Source of the DNA: Oscheius dolichura
Lineage: Eukaryota; Nematoda; Chromadorea; Rhabditida; Rhabditidae
Assembly: GCA_932521035.1 (NCBI GenBank)
Contig: OW051493.1
Coordinates: forward strand, 8,122,001 to 8,186,000
Direction of reading: 5' to 3'
DNA: 64,000 nucleotides
Made by a program: the position numbers and the translations under genes. This document shows, one piece after another, positions 56,501 to 64,000 of the stretch. The notes under the pieces were generated by a model. That model was not told the DNA's origin, did no database searches, and was given only the letters and a program-made list of their open reading frames with translations. Position 1 is the stretch's first letter. The number at the start of each line of letters is the position of its first letter.

Positions 56501-58569
56501 AAAAATGGATGGGAGGAAGGACGTCAAGCTACAATTTTTGGAGCAATATTCTAACGAAACCACTCCTAGCCGGACCCTGCCTACGTCTTCCTTTCTTTTA
56601 CACTGCATTTATTTTACAGGAGCTGGGATTCTTTTTGGTGGTGACAGTCTTACCTCTGAATAGCTCCGGCTTCAATCCTGTGCTCCTGGTCGAATTCCGT
56701 ATGGTACACCCATCCATTCTTCGTATAGGCAATATCCAGCCCTAAACGTGGAAACCATTAAGTTGTTCCAAGATGTAACATACCAGATACTCGACCATAA
56801 TCCCTAAAAATTCGGAAATCCGTATCCGAGGGAATAATTCCCGATTGGAAAATTTCCTGAGCTAGGACGCTACAGAATGGATGCGGGGCGTTTTCCAGGT
56901 ACGTTTGAAGGAGCCAGGAATTTCCGGGACCCGCCTAAAATCCCTCTTTCTTGAGAGAAAATAGTGAATAAGCTACCTGGAATAAGATTTCACGTCCTCC
57001 GGAGCCGGTTCCTTCCAGGTTGATGAAGGCGCGAACAGCGTGGCGCCATTTGTGCTGCTCGATGAAGCCGTGAGCCGCCTGGAGGAAGTTTTCCTCGGCT
57101 CCATTGAATAGGAAAATAAGGTCGTGTTTCATTGGCTCGTTGGAGTTTGAGAAGACTTCCAGGATATCCAACATAATGGCACATGAGACCTGGAAACGGT
57201 GGGATAAAAGTGGAAGGGATAGGAATGCCTTTGGGCAGTTTGTTGTCTCTTCTTAGTTTTTCAGGTTCATTATTTTCACCTTAAAGTATTTGGATAACCA
57301 TCGGGCTCATTCTAGCATAAAAAGTCCGCAAATTTTCTTCGTCCGGATGATTCATTCTAGGGCTCTCGAAACGGGTTGGTAGGGTTGGGCCTATAAGGCC
57401 TGGTCAGCTCAGGCCAGATCGAGGTCAAAAATCTTATTTCAGTTTTCCTTTGAATCATTGGGTTCCGTGTTAACAGTGGTGCCGGGCTCATATTGTTTCA
57501 CTTGAGATGATTCTCCAGGGAAATTGGACCATACAACCGGTAATGCGTCGGGACAAGTGATCCCTTCACTTATTAGAGATCTAGCAAACGAATAAGAGCC
57601 CATACCGCGTCATCCGTTGCTCCTGGAGTATCTGGCATCGTGTCAAAGTGACAATTCAGGAGTAGAGCATGTTCTGACGGTTCTTTAGGTCCAATTCGAA
57701 CTACTGAAATATTTCTTGCTTTATTTTTGTTTCTATTTTTAGTAACTCACCAATATTAGTGATCTTATGATAGCACAATGAGAAGCTGCTCAAGAATTTC
57801 AGATCAAAACACCCGCTTGGTCGCTGAAAAATCCCATTTTCTTGTTATCTCCATTCTTCGAGATTACCTGTATGTCGTATTCAAGTCTATTAACTTCCGA
57901 CTTATTGAAGATGCCCTGAACGGAGTAGATTCTATTGTGGATAATATTGAAGGCATGATGTTCCAATTGGGCCGACCCACTGGGTCGGGGACCCAAGCTA
58001 GCGATTGATTTTAATGTGAATCTAGCTCGCTCTTCACTAAATTGATCCTGGTGGTTTTTACCCACTACCGGAGGCATCCTTCTATAATTTGATGTCTTTC
58101 TATCCATGTTTGATACCAATTTACCTGTGAAGATATACAACGGCTCCGTACATTAGTCCAAAACAGACTACCAGAAGGAACCAATGTCGGAATCCGAGGG
58201 CATCCTGAAAATTTATATTTTCTACCCTAATCCCTTGGTTATTTAATATTGTCTCTCTTCCGATCAATGTTCAACTGTCAAGTTTTTCCCCTGCCATTTT
58301 CTATGACCTCATTATCAGAGTAGATTTCGTACGATCAAAAAACGCCAAGGTCAGGGTCATTTTGCGACAGAAACAAGGTGAGTACACCTTTTTTGAAGAA
58401 AATTCTTTAAAAAAACAACGAAATAATCTGTAGTTTATTTTTAAATAAAATCATTACTCACCTCTACTCGTCGTCTGGCGTTTTCCTTGATTCCATAGTA
58501 CGGTGCCTCGTTGAAGGTGCTACCAGAAGTTGAAGGCGCCTCCCTACGCCTTCGTATCTCCCTTTCCAT
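53538..58569 (-). CDS. ermp-1-like: ER metallopeptidase 1-like (M28 family, polytopic)
   Basis: Predicted zinc metallopeptidase of the endoplasmic reticulum membrane. ATG 58569 ([17 protein letters not shown]), then a first membrane span [20 protein letters not shown], the lumenal M28 domain, and many membrane spans (about 56500-55000) with a C-terminal lumenal domain ending at 53538. Zinc ligands are visible: His/Asp in [19 protein letters not shown], Glu pair in [10 protein letters not shown], Asp in [11 protein letters not shown], His in YHTEFD. Matching segments include [13 protein letters not shown] and [16 protein letters not shown]. Most introns are ~40-60 bp, but one near the 3' end (54182-54899) is ~700 bp and repeat-like. 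Mammalian ERMP1 is needed for ovarian follicle organisation and ER stress defence (family knowledge). All catalytic ligands seem kept. Confidence 0.85.
54182..54899. other. Large intron of the ERMP1-like gene
   Basis: Lies between exons ending VQSLDYR and starting ALWVPVPSP. At ~715 bp it is far longer than the gene's other introns. It contains GTACTGTCTCCAGTACTGTC-type direct repeats and a small inverted repeat GTCTGGAGCTGCTCCAGAC near 54809, so an insertion is likely. No gene inside. Confidence 0.5.
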
Positions 58570-58860
58570 TCTGGATGCCTTTAGGGACTAAACTTCACGA
58601 CAATCATGACAAGGAAACACGGGGGAAAGCCGAGAAAAACTACAAGATTATGAGGAAGTTGGAAAGGATAATTTATTATTTTTAGTAGAAATCATAGTAG
58701 AAACAAACGGGGAGTCCAATTTTTTTACAAAGAAGTAGTAGTTTTTAAAATACTTTGCCCTCGAAATAAATAAATTCACAACACAATAAGAATAATAATA
58801 AAACCCAGAATAATGAATTGGCTGTATGGATAAAGCTTCATCTTTTGATGTGGAGAATGT

Positions 58861-60903
58861 TTAGTAGCGGCGGTCTCTCCTGAAATATAAGCGCGATAAG
58901 AGAACTACATAGGAGCTAGAGTACGATTGATTTGTCCAACTTTCACTATCGTGCCGAGATAACGGGACATCTGGACGTTTCGCGGACGCGGAAGATTGCA
59001 ATAAATGTTTGTAAATTGTCAGCAAAATTTGGGACTGACTAGATTCTCGCTAATTGTAATCGAAAAGCGGCATTAAAATTGGGAAATGCCCTTGGCTGTA
59101 AAATATTCTTGAGCGAAAAAGCGTGATGATTAGAAAAAGAAACCAAGTATCGGTGCTGAGTAATTTCGTTCAAGCGTAAATATTGACAGCAACCGTCAGT
59201 GGCCCTTGCGATTAGTTGTGTTTATGAGTCAGCGCGAGAGCATTTTTAGAGCAACAAATGTGACACCAACCTATCGTTCCTTCCTCCATATCGATCTCTG
59301 TCATCTCTTCGATTATCCCGGCGGTCATCACGACGTCTATCACCACGATCACGAGACCTGGAGCGGCTCCTACGGCGATTGTCACCTCCACGTCGATCTC
59401 TGTCGCGACGGTCGTCTCGTCTATCATCTCGTCGGTCATCACGACGGTCGTCACGTTCTCGACGAGGGGGAGAACGTCTAAATAAACCATACAACAAGAA
59501 ATAATTAAATAAAATACCTCCGCTCATAAAATCGTGGAGTTTCTTCAGTACCAAGCTTTTCCTTCCGCTCTTTGCGACGTTCATCGATATTTTCCTGAAA
59601 ATAATTCGATTTGCAATGGTAATAAACATATGTAATTAGCAAAAGTTAGCAACTCATGGACATGGAGTTTGACGTTGTAGATTATCCTCTCCAGCTGCCA
59701 GATGGGTCACGTTGAATTTTTAGAATAGGAGTGCTCACTCACTCGCTAAAACCTAGAGTGCCCAGATCCGAATGAGCTTAGGAATCAAACAACTTTAGCT
59801 CTAGATTCTTTGACTACCTACGGATCGTCAAAGCAACGCGTTATTCGAAATAAAACCCACAGTACCAAGCGCAAAGACAGAAATCCGCGGCACAACTCAG
59901 ACGGGGTACTGCGATTACCGGACCTAAAGTGGAGACGGTCACTCCGGGTTTAGGCACATTAGAAAAATAGAACAGACGAAAAAATATGAAATTTTCGAAC
60001 CCACCTTCATTTGATTGTATCTTTCACGCACTTCCACCATTCCTAGATGCATTTTTCCATTGAAGTGATCGGCTATCCGCGTCTCGTGGTCGAGAATATT
60101 TAGCTGAGCACCACAATCGTCACATACACGGAGACGGGAAGCATTCGATCCAGGACCGACTAATCGTACTTCTTGTTGTTGCATCTGAAAAAAAAATTAC
60201 AATAGCCAATAAATATCACTCTACCTCGAGTTCGACTTTTTTCATACGTAAATCTTCAACTTGTTTAGAGAGCCTGATAGATTCGTCTACCTGTAACATT
60301 CACAATAATTAAAACTTTGATATAAAGCGACTTTTCCAAGATTTCCTAGTGCCTCCATTTCTTCAACGGCTTTGTTAATCTTCTCATCCAATTCTGTCAT
60401 TTTGGCTGACTAAATATCAACATTTTAATAATATTTAGAAAATAAAATAAACCTTGATTACTTCTGCACTATCGTTTTGTTCTCTGGATTCTCTATCAAG
60501 TTTAGCTTTTATCCGTGAAATTTCGCCATCAACTACTGTTATTGCGTTTTCTAATGCTTCAAAGGCATCCACATCGTAGAAATGATCTTTTGCATCTTGC
60601 GCTTTTTGAAAGTCGGCTTTATGTGCTGGTTCATGTAATTTCCGACAAGATAATAAGCCCTAAATATATATTAATTGTAAAGAAGTTAAATAAATATAAA
60701 AATACCTGCAATCGACTGTCTGGTACTAATTCATAAGGGCAACATCCAACAAGATAAGCTCGACAAACGGAAATATTGTCATAAGCGGGAAGATCTCTAC
60801 CTAAAACAACTTTTTCTTACAAAAATATAAATTACAAACCTTCTTCTCCTTCTTTCTGTGTTCCCATGAGTTGGGCTATCATTTCTCGCATAGTATCTGT
60901 CAT
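58861..60903 (-). CDS. LUC7L-like: LUC7-like U1 snRNP-associated splicing factor
   Basis: ATG 60903: MTDTMREMIAQLMGTQKEGE. LUC7 proteins bind U1 snRNA and the 5' splice site through two zinc fingers. The first (CCCH type) runs through VCRAYLVGCCPYELVPDSRL, LLSCRKLHEPAHKADF. A coiled-coil linker follows (EISRIKAKLDRESREQNDSA; MTELDEKINKAVEEMEALGN). The second finger (C2H2) is RVCDDCGAQLNILDHETRIADHFNGKMHLG. A C-terminal RD/RS tail follows (RDDRRDDRRDDRR, RRRSRSRSRDRGDRR). A last mini-exon of about 15 coding bases (RDRRY-stop at 58861) lies across a ~370-bp intron; phase and acceptor fit. Introns elsewhere are ~45 bp. A nuclear, housekeeping function is expected. Confidence 0.88.
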
Positions 60904-61116
60904 TTTTACTGAAAATAGAAAAATACACTAAAGAATAAATAGAATAAGAGCAAAAAACAACAGTAATATTAGCACAATAACTAAGAATTCAAGATAAAGA
61001 AAGAACATTTCAATCAAATGATTTTTTGTCAATAAAAGCAAGACTATCTAATAAACAAACATAACAAGTACCTAAAATTACCCGAAGCAACTATGTACAT
61101 AAAAAGATTAACATTC

Positions 61117-62586
61117 CTAAGGTTGTTTTGGTGGAGGCGTTCCACCAGCTTTCTTAGCAAAAACTCGCTGTCGAAGAAGGCGGCCATATTGTGTGCCAAG
61201 GTAAGCGACAATTGCCACGCCGATTAGCAGTTCTACTACTCTGCAAGAAGAAATAATTGAAAATCGATAAGAACCACGCGTACCGCCATCCGCTCATTCC
61301 TTGGTAGATTTGTATGGGAACGCCATTAGTTACAGAAATTCCGAGTAATCCTTCTTCTTTTCGAATATCTGCCCAAAACTGTTGAGCATTTCCTGTGAAA
61401 GAGACTACAACATAGTTATTCTTCGCCTAAGACATTCAAATAAATAAATAAAAAAGATTATGCCACCTTTTCATTATCGATAATAGCTCCGTCATGAAGA
61501 TAGGCAATCGCTTTGTATGCTTGTGGACAAAATACGATGCTCTTCACCTCGCCGGCTTTTAGATATTTTTGAACGAAGACGTTGAACTCGATTCCAGGCC
61601 TGAAAAAAATGGTAACTTGTAAAAGATTAAAATAATCTGCTAAACATGATAACAAAAGGATTAAAAAAAATAGCTATTTTCTACTCGCTGCCCTTTTTCC
61701 TTTGGCAGGCGTCGAAGCTGAGACCGCTCACAACCATCACTTGGCTACCCTTCTCTCTATAGCAAACGAGCTCAAAACCTGCTTCCAAAAGGAAAATGAA
61801 GAGCTGATGGAGAAGATTAAAGTACTCGAGAGCAAGGAAACGGCAGTGACTTGCAAAATGCAAAATCTGCTATGAGAATGCAGTGAAAAATCTATTTCCA
61901 TGTGGACATTCGGCCTGTGATGCCTGCTATCCGTACCTCAACGGGTGTCATATTTGCCGAAAGGACATCACGGGTGTTCATAAAGTCTACTTTACCTAAG
62001 CACTTCAGACGATATAAAAATAAACAGTCTATGAAGCTTGTTCGAATTAAATTAGTTTTCAAATGCAGGCATCAAACGTTTTACAGAATAGGCAAATATA
62101 CTTACTTTGTAAAATGTTCAGCGCTTGTGCCTGCAGGAAGTCCAGAACCTTCCTTATACATTCTAGATAGTAAGAAAAACGATGTGACAAATGATATTCC
62201 ACCAACAATTAATACATAAATTCGTAATTTTCTGGCTAAAGTAACAAAAACTATGAAAAATTAGAAAATAGCTAACCTATAGCAGGATCCATTTCTTTAG
62301 GTGGTTCTTGTTTTCCATCTTTTTCTTCTTGTCGTGGTTCTTCTTCTTTCTCATTATTTTCTTCGGTCTTTTTCTCGTGCTCGCCTTGGCCACTCTTTCT
62401 TGTGCGCAAAAGACAAGTTTGTACTGAAACAAAATTAGCTAAATACAATAAAGTGAGTACAAAACCTGTAAATGAAGATGGTTTGCGCAGAATAACAACG
62501 GAAGAAGTCCACGTGCTTACAGAATTGTTCGATAACCGTAAGAGAAGAAGAGATCGACGAGCACTTCGTAGAACAATTGATTGCAT
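61117..62586 (-). CDS. Paraplegin/AFG3L-like protein with only the FtsH extracellular domain
   Basis: ATG 62586 begins a basic mitochondrial-type leader (MQSIVLRSARRSLLLLR). A Lys/Glu-rich stretch follows (EKKTEENNEKEEEPRQEEKD), then membrane span LRIYVLIVGGISFVTSFFLL, the FtsH_ext-like domain (FVQKYLKAGEVKSIVFCPQA, AIAYLHDGAIIDNEKV, FWADIRKEEGLLGISVTNGV), and a second span VVELLIGVAIVAYLGTQYG, ending KKAGGTPPPKQP at 61117. This matches the intermembrane-space region of m-AAA proteases (paraplegin, AFG3L2). The AAA+ ATPase and zinc protease that should follow are absent; the stop is 214 bp before the next gene's start codon. It may be a truncated paralogue that modulates the m-AAA complex, or a decayed gene. 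One intron (about 61602-62093) is ~490 bp and holds a foreign RING gene fragment on the other strand. Confidence 0.7.
61709..61999 (+). pseudogene. RING-finger gene fragment, frameshifted, within an intron of the gene above
   Basis: Plus-strand frame from 61709 encodes EAETAHNHHLATLLSIANEL and a coiled-coil-like KENEELMEKIKVLE, then a C3HC4-type RING: CKICYENAV, CGHSACDACY, CHICRKDI, ending VYFT-stop at 61999. Between the two parts the seven bases GCAAAAT are doubled (61853-61866), shifting the frame. AATAAA follows at ~62018. The piece is intronless except for an acceptor-like CAG at its 5' edge. It resembles the C-terminal RING of IAP/Mind-bomb-type E3 ligases and looks like a retrocopy or translocated 3' exon, inactivated by the duplication. 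Confidence 0.6.
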
Positions 62587-62594
62587 CTGAATTC

Positions 62595-63105
62595 AACGAT
62601 GAAGAATAGAATATGAAACAACCATCAAATAAAGAATTAAAGAAAAACAGAAAACAACAATTGGTCATTGTTTTCGCATGCTATTTTTGATGGATGCTAT
62701 TAGTCGCGAGAAGACCTGAGTAATGTTCAAATCTCCATTATTTTGATGTCAGTAGTGGAATAAAATAACTAAAATAACTAGAAAATAAGGAGAAAATAGC
62801 CAGAAGGGAAAACTAGGAAGAGAAGTAACAATCTCAAGGCAACCGATGTTTAGCAAGTGCAACATTTGGTTTTCTTGGAGTAAAAAAGGGATTTTCTTTT
62901 CAAAGATGGCTGCATTTCATCCAGTTACTGCTTTCCAGTAGGAAAAAAGCATTATAAATGGCCCCATCCAGTTCAATAACTTCAAAATAGAATCAAAGTC
63001 TCAATCTCAATCACATAACCATGACAAATAAAGCGTCGCCATGGTAATGTTGCCCGAGGCGGGTGTTGCATATTACGGCTTATCCCAGATCATCCGGCTA
63101 ACAAT
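62595..63105. other. Divergent promoter region between the paraplegin-like and IFT56 genes
   Basis: No gene recognised. The IFT56 start is at 63106. GTTGCCCGAGGC near 63049 and GTCGCCATGGTAATG near 63035 (GTHNYY AT RRNAAC-like, the X-box of ciliary genes) are close to the start; the second reads GTCGCCATGGTAAT and is an imperfect match. Confidence 0.4.
63033..63047 (+). promoter_or_regulatory. Candidate X-box (RFX/DAF-19 site), imperfect
   Basis: GTCGCCATGGTAATG lies ~60-70 bp before the start codon of an intraflagellar-transport gene. The nematode X-box consensus is an imperfect 14-mer palindrome (RYYNYY-AT-RRNRAC) usually within 200 bp of the start. The left half GTCGCC-AT fits well; the right half GGTAAT departs at the final bases. 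Confidence 0.4.
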
Positions 63106-64000
63106 ATGGTGAGTTTTGCATCGCTATAAATCCAGGAAAACATGGAAATACTTACAGATTTTCTCTAGACTACTTTCAAAGAAAAGCAATCCGCCAGCGG
63201 AGAGCCGTGGTTCCCGACAACCAAAGATTCCCGAATTGGATGAATTCCTAGTGAAACGTGACTATATTGGAGCTATTTCATTGCTGGAAGTAATTTTTTG
63301 CTGGTATTTAGCAAAACATATCATTTAGTTCAAATTGAAAAGTGATAAAAACAATCTAACAACTCGTATGTGGCTAGGGCATTGCTATTTTCGAGCAGGA
63401 GAGTATGACAACGCTCGGAAGGTATTATTCCCTCTTCTAAAGCTAAAAAACAATAATTATAGGTGTATGAGAACATGCTAAATTTAGAAGAATGCCCACC
63501 AGAAGTTGAAACCTATCTCGGTTGTTGTCTCTTCTATTTGGGGCGATATCTCGATGCCAAGGATCACGGCGACAAAGGTAAACTATTCTCTGGTAAACAT
63601 CTATAGCTGGAGAATTTTTCGGCACAAAAAGTGGTCTACAAAATAGATTACTATTTCATGTAGCACATAAATTAGGAGATGAGAAGTGGCTGATGTTTCA
63701 CCATTCACAATTACAGGTGAGAGAGATCGGTTTTCCTCAAAATTCTCTTCTGATTCTCCAAAATTCATCCAGTTTTCTTTATTTTCTATTCTTTATATTC
63801 TTTTATATGTAAAAAATCATTTTCAAACAGCACAAAAGATTTAGAAACAAGAATTTATCAATTAGAAAGAGAAAACATCCATTTTTCTTGAAACTTCTTG
63901 AAATTCCTTGAATTTGATCAAATATCCAATTTTTCTTTTATTTTCTTTCATTTTCTATATTTTTACAACTTTATAAAGCATGTAAATGACTAAAAGACGA
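63106..64000 (+). CDS. dyf-13 / TTC26-like: IFT56 / TTC26 (DYF-13), 5' part; continues past the window
   Basis: Subunit of the intraflagellar transport complex B that builds cilia. The first coding exon contributes only the ATG (63106-63108), followed directly by a GTGAGT donor; the next exon begins at 63158 with IFSRLLSKKSNPPAESRGSR, which restores the family N-terminus (M-x-LSRxK). TPR-containing segments follow: PELDEFLVKRDYIGAISLLE, TRMWLGHCYFRAGEYDNARK, EVETYLGCCLFYLGRYLDAK, then LQNRLLFHVAHKLGDEKWLM, a strongly conserved stretch of TTC26. The last visible exon ends at 63716 with a GTGAGA donor; 63717-64000 is intron. Confidence 0.88.

Noticed and set aside
59206-59481. His/Asp-rich plus-strand ORF
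   Set aside because: Antisense shadow of the RD-repeat tail of the LUC7-like gene.

Overview
The window is nuclear DNA from an animal, most probably a nematode. Genes are cut into many exons by very short introns (about 35-60 bp) with GT donors and TTTTCAG- or TTTTAG-like acceptors. An acceptor-like TTTTTCAG sits directly before one start codon, as expected for spliced-leader addition. The gene families also fit: phytochelatin synthase, receptor-L-domain receptors, small lysine-tailed tyrosine phosphatases, TRPA-like channels, C-type lectins and IFT56. I cannot name the genus.

Layout. 0.7-4.7 kb: TRPA-like channel A (minus). 5.4-6.9 kb: a pseudokinase, part of a ~1.95 kb segmental duplication repeated at 28.3-30.2 kb. 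8-9.6 kb: two inverted-repeat elements. 9.7-12.4 kb: an unrecognised membrane protein and a kelch protein (both minus). 12.4-13.8 kb: nested hairpin elements, one with a tRNA-like module. 14.1-18.2 kb: TRPA-like channel B (minus) without its first exons. 18.2-25.2 kb: a dense field of fold-back elements and tRNA-like modules, with stranded exons (22.8-24.8 kb) that resemble the channel N-terminus. 25.2-27.9 kb: a Mutator-like (MULE) transposon nested in another inverted-repeat element. 28.3-31.6 kb: second pseudokinase and an LTR-retrotransposon remnant. 32.0-36.3 kb: a receptor-L-domain membrane receptor (minus). 37.1-38.9 kb: a short phytochelatin synthase paralogue (plus). 38.9-44.1 kb: no gene recognised. 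44.1-48.4 kb: secreted Cys-rich protein (plus), C-type lectin (minus), protein tyrosine phosphatase (minus). 49.5-52.2 kb: full-length phytochelatin synthase (minus). 53.5-58.6 kb: ERMP1-like ER metallopeptidase (minus). 58.9-60.9 kb: LUC7-like splicing factor (minus). 61.1-62.6 kb: paraplegin-like protein holding only the FtsH extracellular domain (minus), with a frameshifted RING-finger gene fragment in its intron. 63.1 kb to the end: 5' part of IFT56/TTC26/DYF-13 (plus).

The right half (44-64 kb) is compact and mostly conserved. The left half (0-32 kb) is a repeat-rich accessory region where channel and kinase paralogues have been duplicated, partly converted and split by MITE-like insertions. 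No operon logic is evident. The clearest functional pairing is two phytochelatin synthase genes (metal and thiol detoxification) in opposite orientation about 11 kb apart. Splice junctions were read by eye, so exon edges are proposals; only spans are given.
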